Positions 47,423 through 55,693 of a DNA stretch of 64,000 nt are shown here, in pieces. Below the pieces are notes generated by a model that made no database searches, had not been told where the DNA came from, and saw only the letters and a program-made list of their open reading frames with translations. Source of the DNA: Aldehydirespirator sp965205155 (GTDB lineage: Bacteria > Actinomycetota > Acidimicrobiia > Acidimicrobiales > Aldehydirespiratoraceae); NCBI GenBank assembly GCA_965205155.1, contig OZ242033.1, forward strand, positions 3,782,001-3,846,000, written 5' to 3'. The first letter of the stretch is position 1. Every line of letters starts with the position of its first letter. The position numbers and the translations under genes were made by a program.

Positions 47423-49597
47423 ATGCGACGAGCAGCGTTGATATTGGGGATCGCCCTGATCGCCCTACTGCCAGTGGTGGCGGCTTGCAGTAGCGGAACC
47501 AGTGAATCGGCTGACCCGCGCTCGGCACCGGCGGTCTCGGGCGAGTTCGCCGGGACGATCCGGCTGGGGGCGGCGCTGAGCGAGACCGGCAAGTACTCCG
47601 TCGAGGGCAAGGACTCCCGGCAGGGCTACGACACCTGGCTGACGTGGGTGAACACCGAGTACGGCGGCATCCGGGTCGGCGATGAGCGCTACCGGGCCGA
47701 GATCGTGTACTACGACGACGAGTCCGACGCCGACACCGCCGGCAACCTCACCCAGAGGCTCATCGACGACGACCGGGTCGACTTCCTGCTGGGCCCGTAC
47801 TCGAGCGGCCTCACCACCGGCACCAGCGCCATCGCCGAAGCCAACAACGTGCTGATGGTGGAGGGCAACGGCACCTCCGACACCATGTTCGAGAGGGGAT
47901 TCCAGAACCTGTTCCTGGTGGCCACCATCGCCAGCGACTACACCCGCTCCGGCATCGAGGCCCTCGCCGCCCGCGGCGCCCGAACCGCGGTGATCGCCCA
48001 CGAGGACACCTCGTTCGCCACCGCGGTGGCCGGCGGCGCAGCCCGCCACCTGGAAGCCAACGGCATCGAGGTCCTGGCGGTCGAGACCTACCCCAAGGAC
48101 ATCCAGGACGTGTCGGCCATCATGACGAAGTTCCGCGACCTGGATCCCGATCTCTTTGTCGGGGGAGGCCACTACAACGACGCGGTCCTGTTCGTGAACT
48201 CTGCCAAGGAACTCGGCTTCGAGCCCGGCGGCATGCTGATCACAGTCGGTCCCTCCAACCCCAAGCTCGTGGAGGAGTTGGGCCGCGACGTCGACGGCGT
48301 GCTCGGACCCACCCAGTGGGAGCCGTCGATGGCCTACCGGGGTCTCTACTTCGGCAGCGCCGCCGACTACGCCGGCTACTACGAGAGCCTCTGGGGCGAG
48401 CCGCCCGTGTACCAGGCGGCCAGCGCCACCGCCGCCGCGCTCGCTCTGCACCTGGCCATCGAGGCCGCCGGATCGACCGACACCGACGCGGTGCGGGCCG
48501 CGCTGCGGGAGTTGTCGGCGGACACCTTCTACGGCCCCATCAGCTTCGACGAGCGCGGCGTCAACACCAGCAAGCCGATGGGCATGATCCAGGTGCTCGA
48601 CGGTGACATCGCGGTGGTGGCCCCCGACGACGCGGCCGTGGCCCAGCTCGAGTACCCCCTGGGCGACGGCGGGGCGGAGCGGGGTGGTTCTGGATCGTCG
48701 GGCTTGGGCCAGCTCCCCCAGGCCCTCGTCAACGGCATCGCCCTGGGCGGCATGTACGCAGTACTGGTCCTGGGCTTCTCAGTGATCTGGGGCGTGATGG
48801 GCGTCATCAACTTCGCCCACGGCGAGTTCGTGATGGTGGGCGCCTACCTGGCGTGGCTGGCCAACGACCTCTGGGGCGTCGATCCGTTCCTGTCGGTGCC
48901 CGCGGTGTTCCTGGTGATGATGGCATTCGGGTACGGCGTCCAGCGGCTGCTGGTGGACCGCGTCATCGACCGCCCCCATCTGGTGTCGCTCCTAGTGATG
49001 TTCGGTCTGGCCATCATCCTTCAGAACGCCATGAAGCTGATCTTCTCGGCCGACTTCCGCCGGGCCGACACCGCGCTCGACGGGAGCTGGCGGGTCACCG
49101 ACTCGCTGACCGTGCCCGTCACCAAGTTCTGGATCCTGATAGTCGCGCTGGGCGTGCTCGGCAGCCTGAGCGTCCTGCTGTCCCGCACCCGGCTGGGGAA
49201 GGGAATACGGGCCGCGGCCCAGAACCGGGAGGCGGCCCGCATCGTGGGCATCGACGTCTCCAAGGTGTACGTGATCGTCTTCGCGCTCTGCATCGGCATC
49301 ACGGGCGCGGCGGGTGCGCTGGTCAGCCCGGTGCTGGCCGTCCAGCCCTTCCAAGGACCCCCGCTGACGTTGAAGGCCTTCGCCATCACGGCCATGGCCG
49401 GCCTCGGGTCGATACGGGGAGCGCTGGGCGGGGCGATGGTGCTGGGCCTCGTCGAGGCGGGGCTGGCCGTCTACGTCGAGGGCGTGGGCACCAATCTGGC
49501 CGTGGTGGCGTCGTTCGTCATCCTGGTGGCCGCTCTGGTACTGCGACCCCAGGGCCTCTTCGGCGGCCTGCGACCCGTGGACGCGACGGCGACATGA
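47423..49597 (+). CDS. fusion: branched-chain amino-acid-type binding lipoprotein + LivH permease
   Basis: One frame of 724 residues encodes two importer parts. Residues 1-23 are a lipoprotein signal (ALILGIALIALLPVVAAC, lipobox VAAC with Cys22/23). Residues about 40-410 are a type I periplasmic-binding fold (IRLGAALSETGKYSVEGKDS, RVDFLLGPYSSGLTTGTSAI, VEGNGTSDTMF). A Gly/Ser linker (GGAERGGSGSSG) leads at about 430 into LivH: ALVNGIALGGMYAVLVLG, GVINFAHGEFVMVGAYLAWL, QNREAARIVGIDVSKVYVIV, TAMAGLGSIRGALGGAMVLG. In known systems these are separate LivJ/K and LivH proteins. The stop overlaps the next gene as ATGA. A GTG at 47420 is an alternative start. Confidence 0.9.
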   Translation: MRRAALILGIALIALLPVVAACSSGTSESADPRSAPAVSGEFAGTIRLGAALSETGKYSVEGKDSRQGYDTWLTWVNTEYGGIRVGDERYRAEIVYYDDESDADTAGNLTQRLIDDDRVDFLLGPYSSGLTTGTSAIAEANNVLMVEGNGTSDTMFERGFQNLFLVATIASDYTRSGIEALAARGARTAVIAHEDTSFATAVAGGAARHLEANGIEVLAVETYPKDIQDVSAIMTKFRDLDPDLFVGGGHYNDAVLFVNSAKELGFEPGGMLITVGPSNPKLVEELGRDVDGVLGPTQWEPSMAYRGLYFGSAADYAGYYESLWGEPPVYQAASATAAALALHLAIEAAGSTDTDAVRAALRELSADTFYGPISFDERGVNTSKPMGMIQVLDGDIAVVAPDDAAVAQLEYPLGDGGAERGGSGSSGLGQLPQALVNGIALGGMYAVLVLGFSVIWGVMGVINFAHGEFVMVGAYLAWLANDLWGVDPFLSVPAVFLVMMAFGYGVQRLLVDRVIDRPHLVSLLVMFGLAIILQNAMKLIFSADFRRADTALDGSWRVTDSLTVPVTKFWILIVALGVLGSLSVLLSRTRLGKGIRAAAQNREAARIVGIDVSKVYVIVFALCIGITGAAGALVSPVLAVQPFQGPPLTLKAFAITAMAGLGSIRGALGGAMVLGLVEAGLAVYVEGVGTNLAVVASFVILVAALVLRPQGLFGGLRPVDATAT

Positions 49598-51612
49598 GCC
49601 CTTCCCCACCCGACGGGCGCGACGGCGGCATGAGCGCCCTCAGGAAGTGGCTTGCCAGTGGCCGGGGGCTGGCTGCGGCCCGGGTGGTGGCGGCGGTCGT
49701 GCTGGCCTGGCTGATCGTGCTGCCCCTCGTGGGCGCCACCGATTCGACGATGTTCACCATGACGCTGATGTTCACCAGCGTGGCGGTGGCCATTAACTGG
49801 AACCTGACCGGGGGCTTCACCGGCTACGTCGACTTCGGCCACGCAGTGTGGTTCGGCCTCGGCGCCTACGTGACCGCGATCCTGATGTCGCTGCAGGCCA
49901 ACAGCCTGGGCATCGGTTGGCAGCCGGTCCCCGCCATCGTCGTCGGGGCGGTCGTGGCCGGAGTGCTCGCCGGTCTGATCGGCCGGGCCACGATGCGACT
50001 GCGGGGCCCGTACTTCTCCATCGCCATGCTGGGCACGTTCGTGGCCGTCCGCGAGATCGTGCGCACGTGGGGCGGCCTGACCGGCGGGGGCGTCGGCCTG
50101 ACCCTGCCCCCCTACCTGAACCGGCAGCTGTTCTATTACTTGGAGCTCGCGCTGGTGGTGGGGTTGATCGCGCTGACCTGGTGGCTGCGGCGCACCCGCT
50201 TCGGCGCCGCGCTGGTGGCCATTCGCGAGGACGAGCTGGGAGCGGGGATGCGGGGAATCTCGACCACCCGCCTCAAGGTGGCCGTCTTCAGCTTCGCGGG
50301 CGCCTCCACAGGTCTGTTCGGGGGGCTCTGGGCGTACCAGAACACGTTCGTCGACCCCGACATCGCCTTCACCGAGGTGCGGACCATCGACGCCATCATG
50401 GGAACGCTGCTCGGGGGCCTGGGAACGGTGGCCGGGCCGGTAGTGGGCTCGGTGGGGCTCTACTGGCTGCGCGAGGTGCTGTGGGCCAACCTGCTCGACT
50501 ACCACCTGGTCGCGCAGGGTGTGCTGCTCATCCTGATCGTGCTGCTGATGCCCCGCGGCATCGTCGGCACATTCGACCGCCGGGGCACGTCGCTGCTGAG
50601 ACTCTGGCGTCGCGCTCCCGCAAGCGCACAAGCTGCCACCGACGAGCACACCCCCGACCCCGACACAGCCGACCGGGGCTCTCCCGTCCGGGGCATGGCC
50701 GGCAGTGGCGCCGAGGATCCCGACCCCGGGGCCGGACGGATCCCGAAGCGCACCGACCAGCCGATCGGGGTGCTGGAGGGCCGCGGGATCACCAAGCGTT
50801 TCGGCGGACTCACCGCCGTCAACGGAGTCGATATCAGGGTCTCGCAGGGCGAGATGGTCGGGCTGATCGGCCCCAACGGCAGCGGCAAGACCACGCTGTT
50901 CGACTGCCTGAGCCGGGTGCTGCGCATCGATGGGGGCGCCATCCGCCTCGACGGCGCCGACATCTCCGGGCTGCCGCCCCATCGGGTGGCCCGCCTGGGA
51001 GTGTCGCGCACGTTCCAGATCATCCGGGTCTACCGCGACCTAACGGTTCGCGAGAACATGGAGCTGAGCGTCCAGTGGGGGCGGATCGGAGTGCGGGGCC
51101 TGTTCGGGCGCACCGACGCCGCCACCCGTCGCAAGGCCGACCAGCTCATGGAGTTCCTGCTGCTGGCACCGCTGCGGGACGACCGGGCGGGCACCCTGTC
51201 GGGCGGCCAGCGCCGGCTGCTGGAGATCGGCATGGCGCTCATGAGCGATCCGAGGCTGGTCTTGCTCGACGAGGCCACCGCCGGCGTGAACCCGACCCTC
51301 GTCGAGGACATCAAGGACCGGCTGAGAGCGGTGAACTCCGAGCGGGGGGTCGCCTTCCTGCTGGTCGAGCACAACGTCCAGTTCGTCGCCGACCTCTGCG
51401 AGCGGGTGGTGGTGCTCGACGCCGGTAGCAAGCTCGCGGAGGGCACTCCTTCCCAGGTGATGGACGACCCGGCCGTGATCGAGGCCTACTTCGGCGCTGG
51501 GACCGAGGCTGGAGACACCACCGGCACCGGCAACGACCCCGCAGCCGGAACCGGAACCGGCGGCACCGGCAGCCGGCCCGAGCCCGGAGCCGGAGCGGGG
51601 AGCCGGCCATGA
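49594..51612 (+). CDS. fusion: LivM permease + LivG ATP-binding protein
   Basis: A 672-residue protein. Residues 1-330 are LivM, with about nine membrane segments (AAARVVAAVVLAWLIVLPLV; NLTGGFTGYVDFGHAVWFGL; RGPYFSIAMLGTFVAVREIV; MGTLLGGLGTVAGPVVGSVG). A Pro/Asp-rich cytoplasmic linker spans about 331-388. Residues about 389-640 are the LivG ATPase: RGITKRFGGLTAVNGVDI, Walker A GPNGSGKTT at about 426, signature LSGGQRRLLEIG, Walker B LVLLDEATAGVNP, and H-loop LLVEHNVQF. The tail is Gly/Thr/Pro-rich. Both ends overlap their neighbours by 4 nt, so the three genes form one translationally coupled operon. Confidence 0.92.
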   Translation: MSPSPPDGRDGGMSALRKWLASGRGLAAARVVAAVVLAWLIVLPLVGATDSTMFTMTLMFTSVAVAINWNLTGGFTGYVDFGHAVWFGLGAYVTAILMSLQANSLGIGWQPVPAIVVGAVVAGVLAGLIGRATMRLRGPYFSIAMLGTFVAVREIVRTWGGLTGGGVGLTLPPYLNRQLFYYLELALVVGLIALTWWLRRTRFGAALVAIREDELGAGMRGISTTRLKVAVFSFAGASTGLFGGLWAYQNTFVDPDIAFTEVRTIDAIMGTLLGGLGTVAGPVVGSVGLYWLREVLWANLLDYHLVAQGVLLILIVLLMPRGIVGTFDRRGTSLLRLWRRAPASAQAATDEHTPDPDTADRGSPVRGMAGSGAEDPDPGAGRIPKRTDQPIGVLEGRGITKRFGGLTAVNGVDIRVSQGEMVGLIGPNGSGKTTLFDCLSRVLRIDGGAIRLDGADISGLPPHRVARLGVSRTFQIIRVYRDLTVRENMELSVQWGRIGVRGLFGRTDAATRRKADQLMEFLLLAPLRDDRAGTLSGGQRRLLEIGMALMSDPRLVLLDEATAGVNPTLVEDIKDRLRAVNSERGVAFLLVEHNVQFVADLCERVVVLDAGSKLAEGTPSQVMDDPAVIEAYFGAGTEAGDTTGTGNDPAAGTGTGGTGSRPEPGAGAGSRP

Positions 51613-52352
51613 ACGGCGTCCCGGCTTCTGATCCACTCCTGGAGCTGCAGGCGGTGGCTGCCGGTTACGTGCCGGGCCACGACATCATCCGCGGCATCGA
51701 TCTCAGCGTGCATGCCGGCGAGATCGTGTGCGTGATCGGTCCCAACGGCGCAGGCAAGTCGACGGTGTTCAAGGCCGTCTACGGGCTGGTGCCGGTGCGG
51801 GCCGGTCGGGTGCTCTGCGACGGTGCCGACATCACCAACATCAACCCGTCCGACGCCCTGGCTACGGCCGGGATCGCCATCGTGCCCCAGCTCCGCAGCT
51901 CGTTCGCTCAGATGACCGTCTACGAGAACCTCGAACTCGGCATGTACCGCTGCACTGACAAGGCGCGGGTGCGGGAACGCATCGGCTTCGTGTGCGACCT
52001 GTTCCCGAGGCTGGGCGCCCGGGCCCGCCAGGCGGCCGGGACGATGTCGGGAGGCGAGCAGCGGATGCTGGAGATCGGCCGCGCCCTCATGTGGGAGCCG
52101 CGCCTGGTGCTGATGGACGAGCCGTCGGCCGGGTTGTCCCCCATCGTGACCGCCGAGGTGTTCGAGACGGTCCGGCGGCTCAACCGCGAGATCTCCTTGA
52201 CCACCCTGATGATCGAGCAGAACGCCCGACAGGGCCTCGAGACCAGCCACCGCGGCTACGTGATCGAGCACGGGCTGATCACCCACCAGGGCAGCTCAGC
52301 CGATCTGCTGGCCGATCCGGACGTGCGGCGGGCGTTCCTCGGAGCCCGCTGA
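51609..52352 (+). CDS. livF: LivF-type ABC transporter ATP-binding protein
   Basis: Second ATPase of the importer, 247 residues. Walker A is GPNGAGKSTVFKAVYGL at about 41, the Q-loop lies in IAIVPQLRSSFAQMTVYEN, the signature is MSGGEQRMLEIGRALM, Walker B is RLVLMDEPSAGLSPI, and the H-region is MIEQNARQGLETSHRGYVIE, where Gln-Asn stands in the place where many ABC ATPases have His, as is usual for LivF. It stays unfused, unlike its partners. Substrates could be branched-chain amino acids, amides or urea. Confidence 0.94.
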   Translation: MNGVPASDPLLELQAVAAGYVPGHDIIRGIDLSVHAGEIVCVIGPNGAGKSTVFKAVYGLVPVRAGRVLCDGADITNINPSDALATAGIAIVPQLRSSFAQMTVYENLELGMYRCTDKARVRERIGFVCDLFPRLGARARQAAGTMSGGEQRMLEIGRALMWEPRLVLMDEPSAGLSPIVTAEVFETVRRLNREISLTTLMIEQNARQGLETSHRGYVIEHGLITHQGSSADLLADPDVRRAFLGAR

Positions 52353-52356
52353 ACCC

Positions 52357-52403
52357 GAATTGGCAGCAGAATGCACGCATACCGTGCGAAACGCTGCCAA
52401 TTC
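52357..52403. repeat. palindromic intergenic repeat, full copy 1
   Basis: Arms GAATTGGCAGC and GCTGCCAATTC enclose a second stem, GCACG-CATAC-CGTGC, so the 47-bp unit folds on either strand into a long hairpin. It starts 4 bp after the livF stop. It is followed 24 bp later by an almost identical unit. There is no U-tract; a role as mRNA stabiliser or barrier between livF and the opposite VWA gene is possible. Confidence 0.85.
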
Positions 52404-52427
52404 CTGATCCTGGGCTCAGCGCCGACC

Positions 52428-52473
52428 GAATTGGCAGCAGAATGCACGCATACCGTGCGAAACGCTGCCAATT
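52428..52473. repeat. palindromic intergenic repeat, full copy 2
   Basis: Same arms and interior as the unit at 52357-52403, differing only after the last arm (AATTA instead of AATTC). The two copies are direct repeats with a 71-bp period, between convergent genes. A third, divergent copy of the arms is at 1341-1388, more than 50 kb away. Confidence 0.85.
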
Positions 52474-52483
52474 ACTGAGCGGG

Positions 52484-53275
52484 CTAGCCCTGCAGGACGG
52501 TTGCGACTGCGTCGGGGATGGAGCGCGGACCCGCGATGGCCGCGAACCGGGCGCCGGCGGCCGCCGCGAAGGCCTCGGCGTCAGCCGCGTCGCCCGCGGG
52601 CGCGATCACGCACAGCTCGTCGAGGCGGCGGGCCGCGGCCAACGGATCGCCCCCGGCGGTGGCCCGGCAGTCCGAGAGCAGCACCGCCACACGGCGCCGG
52701 GCCGTGCACCGCTCCAGTTGGGCCCGGGCCGCGTCGAGCGCGGCCGCGAGGTCGGTGGTCCCGTAGCCGCGCAGCCGCAACACGTCATCCACCACGGCCG
52801 GCGCCGGGCGGTCCCGGTCGGCCGACTTGATGGCCACGACCTGGTCGCCGAAAGCCAGCGCCGACCACTGCTGGGGCGCTCGCAGGGCGCAGGCCGCGGC
52901 GGCCACCGCGGCCGCGGCCAGCCGCGGGCCGCCCATCGACCCCGACCGGTCCACAACGAGAGTGATCGCGGTGGCGGGACGCTGCCAGCGCTGCACCCAC
53001 AACTCGTCCAACGCCGCCGGGCGGCCCGCCGCTCTGGCGTCGAGCAGACCGTCGAGGCTGCGGTCGATGTCGATGTCGCCGCTGCAGAGATCGGCCCGTC
53101 CCGGCTCGAGGCGGCCCACCCCGCCCGCCGACGACGCCCCGGCCCGGGCCAGGTCGAGCGCGAGCCGTCCCGCCAGCCGCGCCGCCAGCGCCGCCATCCT
53201 GCGGTCGGCGGCGGCGGCCATGTCGGCCAGCAGGGCGAGGGTCTGGTCGGGGTCGACGGAGGCCTGCTCGGCCAC
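52484..53275 (-). CDS. VWA-domain protein, partner of MoxR ATPase
   Basis: A von Willebrand A domain protein. The metal site is complete: ITLVVDRSGSMGG (Asp-X-Ser-X-Ser) at about 105, the Thr in LRGYGTTDLAAAL and the Asp in VAVLLSDCRATAGGD. An Ala-rich helical region precedes it. MoxR-VWA pairs act as chaperones that insert metals or cofactors, as in Mg-chelatase and CO dehydrogenase maturation (CoxE). The GTG at 53275 gives 263 residues, but the frame stays open upstream to moxR and looks coding there (RAREALDAERVRATPRGHYE), with no standard start, so the true N-terminus may be longer. Confidence 0.78.
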   Translation of the reverse strand: MAEQASVDPDQTLALLADMAAAADRRMAALAARLAGRLALDLARAGASSAGGVGRLEPGRADLCSGDIDIDRSLDGLLDARAAGRPAALDELWVQRWQRPATAITLVVDRSGSMGGPRLAAAAVAAAACALRAPQQWSALAFGDQVVAIKSADRDRPAPAVVDDVLRLRGYGTTDLAAALDAARAQLERCTARRRVAVLLSDCRATAGGDPLAAARRLDELCVIAPAGDAADAEAFAAAAGARFAAIAGPRSIPDAVATVLQG

Positions 53276-53406
53276 CTCGGCGGTGTCGAGGGTTCCGGTG
53301 GTGGGGCTCAGCAGCCTGAAGCCGGGCTGGCCCTCGTAGTGGCCGCGGGGGGTGGCGCGAACCCGCTCGGCGTCGAGCGCCTCGCGGGCCCTGAACCCTT
53401 CGAGGA

Positions 53407-54426
53407 CTAGGCCCCTGTGCCGGTCGCCCCTCCGGGGGCCGGCACTTTTTCCATCGCAGGCACCAGGGACTCGGGTGGCGGGCCGTCACTGCGCTGCTCG
53501 GCCGCGAGCACCTCCTCCCACAGCTCCCGCACGATGGCCTCGGGTGTGCGGTCCCCTCCCTCGTGGAGCCGGATCCGGCCGGTGAGAGCCATCAGCGCGG
53601 CGTCTAGGCCCACCCCGGGGTCGTCGAGTGCCAGGTCACGGAGCTGGCAGAGGCGCGCGGCCACATCGCACAGGTCCATCGCCCCCCGCACCGATGCCCC
53701 CATCCGCACGTCGCGGTGGGTGCGGGTGGCTCGGGTCACCGCCACGGCCCGGGCCATGGTGCGCTCGGCCGTCGCACCGCCGGTCGGGAAGCCCTGGGCC
53801 CGCAACTCGACTATGCGGCGCTCGTCGCGCTCGTCCTGGTAGCCCATGGACAGGTGGCAGATGCGGTCGTAGACCGCGCTGGACAGGCGTGACGTGCCCA
53901 CCGTGTCGTAGGGATTCATGGCGGCCACCATCCGGAACTGCTCCGCAGCGGCGATCCTCCCCACCCTGGGCAGATGGAGCTCGCCCTCCGACATCACCCC
54001 GATGAGCAGGTTGACGGTCTCCTCGGGCACCCGGTTGAGCTCCTCGACGTAGAGCAGCGCCCCGTCCTGCATGGCCTCGATGAGCGGGCCGGGCATGAAG
54101 GCGTCGCCGGTGTAGCCCTCCGACAGCACCCGGGCCGGGTCGAACTGCCCGGCGAGCCGGGCCGGGGTCAGCTCGGCATTGCCCTCGACGGTGACCAGCG
54201 GAACATCCATCGCCGCGGCCAGGGCCCGCAGCAGGGTGGTCTTGCCGGTGCCGGGCGGACCCTCGAGCAGCAGGTGACGTCCTGCGCCGACCGCGGCGAC
54301 CACCAGCTCGACCTCCCGGTGGCGCCCCACCATGGCAGACGCAACGGTGTCGACCAGGCTGCCACGGGCGTCGTGGAAACCGGAAGCGTCGGCCCGCCCG
54401 GCCTCTTCAGTCAAAGGCGATGACAC
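53407..54426 (-). CDS. MoxR-family AAA+ ATPase
   Basis: A 339-residue AAA+ ATPase. Walker A is LLLEGPPGTGKTTLLRAL at about 52, Walker B is ALLYVEELNRVPEETVNLL, and sensor 1 is FRMVAAMNPYDTVGTSRLS. The Val-Glu-Glu in Walker B differs from the usual Ala-Asp-Glu of MoxR. It precedes the VWA gene and its start overlaps the alcohol dehydrogenase by 20 nt, so all three are likely one transcript. By analogy it drives a metallo-cofactor or complex assembly; the client may be the dehydrogenase or an unlinked enzyme. Confidence 0.87.
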   Translation of the reverse strand: MSSPLTEEAGRADASGFHDARGSLVDTVASAMVGRHREVELVVAAVGAGRHLLLEGPPGTGKTTLLRALAAAMDVPLVTVEGNAELTPARLAGQFDPARVLSEGYTGDAFMPGPLIEAMQDGALLYVEELNRVPEETVNLLIGVMSEGELHLPRVGRIAAAEQFRMVAAMNPYDTVGTSRLSSAVYDRICHLSMGYQDERDERRIVELRAQGFPTGGATAERTMARAVAVTRATRTHRDVRMGASVRGAMDLCDVAARLCQLRDLALDDPGVGLDAALMALTGRIRLHEGGDRTPEAIVRELWEEVLAAEQRSDGPPPESLVPAMEKVPAPGGATGTGA

Positions 54427-55525
54427 CCCGGATGTTGCGGCCCTCGCGCAGGTCCCGGTAGCCCTCGTTCACCTCGTCCAGCGAGTAGGTGGCGCTCACG
54501 AAGCTGTCGAGGTCGAGTTGGCCCTGGGTGTAGAGCGACAGCAGGTGCGGGATCTCCGAGCGGGGGCTGGCCGAGCCGAACGTCGAGCCCCGGAGCTGCT
54601 TGTTCATCATGGCGAAGTCGAACAGGTTGAACTGCACTTCCATCTGCTCCAGCGGAGCCACCGCGGCCACCACCACCGTCCCGCCCTTGCGGACCAGGAA
54701 CTGGGCGGGAGCCAGCATCTCGCCGCGCATCACCCCCGGGGTGAGGATCAGGCTGTCGGCCATCACGCCGCCGGTCACGAGCCCGACCGTCTCCATGGCC
54801 GCCTCCATGGACTCGGCGGTGTGGGTGGCGCCGAACTTGCCGGCGGCCTCGCGCTTGGACTCGGCCGGGTCGACGGCCACGATGTTGGAGGCCCCGGCGA
54901 TCTTGGCCGCCTGTAGCGCCGCGCTGCCGAGCCCGCCGCAGCCGACGACCACCACGGTGTCGCCGGGCCTTACGTCGGCCCGGTTGGCCACCGACCCGAA
55001 GCCGGTGGTCACGCCGCAGCTCACCAGTGCGGCGATGGGTGCGGGCACGTCGGGGTCGACCTTCACCGCGGAGTCGACGCTGACCACCATGTGCTCGGAG
55101 AACGTGCCCAGCTTGAGCATGGGAGTCAGGTCGCTGCCGCCGGCGTCGTGATGGCGGAAACCTCCCGCGGGCGGCATCATGCCGGGATCGAGCAGGTGAA
55201 TGCCGAGGTCGCAGAGGTGCTGCTGGCCGTCGGCGCACCAGCGGCAGCGGCCGCACGACGGCACGAACGAGGCCGAGATGTGGTCGCCGACGGCCAGTTC
55301 GGCCACGCCCTCGCCTACCTCGACAACCACGCCGGCCCCCTCGTGTCCCCCCACGATTGGCATGGGCAACGGCATGGAGCCGTTGCGGACGTGCTCGTCG
55401 GAGTGGCACATGCCGGCTGCGGTCGTCTTCACCAGCACTTCTCGCGGTCCGGGAGCGTCGAGCTCGATCTCCTCGACGCTCCAGTCGGCGTTCGTCTCTC
55501 GCAGGACAGCTGCTCTGGTCTTCAC
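54407..55525 (-). CDS. NDMA-dependent (mycofactocin-type) zinc alcohol dehydrogenase
   Basis: A 372-residue medium-chain dehydrogenase. The catalytic zinc ligands are in AAGMCHSDEH (Cys) and GGHEGAGVV (His-Glu), and the structural zinc loop is CGRCRWCADGQQHLC. The nucleotide fold is VVVVGCGGLGSAALQAAKIA. The N-terminal KTRAAVLRETNADWSVEEIE and MPIVGGHEGAG blocks match the Rxyl_3153/NDMA-dependent family, which holds NAD tightly and passes electrons to mycofactocin. No mycofactocin genes are in this window. It is divergent from the CoA-transferase gene. Confidence 0.88.
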   Translation of the reverse strand: MKTRAAVLRETNADWSVEEIELDAPGPREVLVKTTAAGMCHSDEHVRNGSMPLPMPIVGGHEGAGVVVEVGEGVAELAVGDHISASFVPSCGRCRWCADGQQHLCDLGIHLLDPGMMPPAGGFRHHDAGGSDLTPMLKLGTFSEHMVVSVDSAVKVDPDVPAPIAALVSCGVTTGFGSVANRADVRPGDTVVVVGCGGLGSAALQAAKIAGASNIVAVDPAESKREAAGKFGATHTAESMEAAMETVGLVTGGVMADSLILTPGVMRGEMLAPAQFLVRKGGTVVVAAVAPLEQMEVQFNLFDFAMMNKQLRGSTFGSASPRSEIPHLLSLYTQGQLDLDSFVSATYSLDEVNEGYRDLREGRNIRGVIAFD

Positions 55526-55626
55526 TCGGCACCTCCAGCGACTCGGGCGCGCGACGCTAGCGCGATCGCCGCAACCCCGCGATGTGGGATCCGGGTCGCG
55601 GTGAGCCTGCCACCGCCGGCATCCAG

Positions 55627-55649
55627 TGTGTGAAGATATGTGTGAAGAT
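55627..55649. promoter_or_regulatory. tandem 11-bp direct repeat, candidate operator
   Basis: TGTGTGAAGAT occurs twice with one base between (55627-55637 and 55639-55649) in the 168-bp divergent spacer between the alcohol dehydrogenase and the CoA-transferase. It is 45 bp before the CoA-transferase ATG. The 12-bp period places the copies on nearly the same DNA face, as expected for a dimeric regulator. A GATCGGATCGATC cluster follows. GGGAGG precedes the ATG. Confidence 0.45.
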
Positions 55650-55693
55650 GTAGGGCTCCTATCAGATCGGATCGATCAACAGGGAGGCGAACG

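Noticed and set aside
52357..52473. A two-unit CRISPR-like array
   Set aside because: The repeated units are full palindromes that fold on themselves, the 24-bp interval is not spacer-like in number or pattern, and no cas genes are present.
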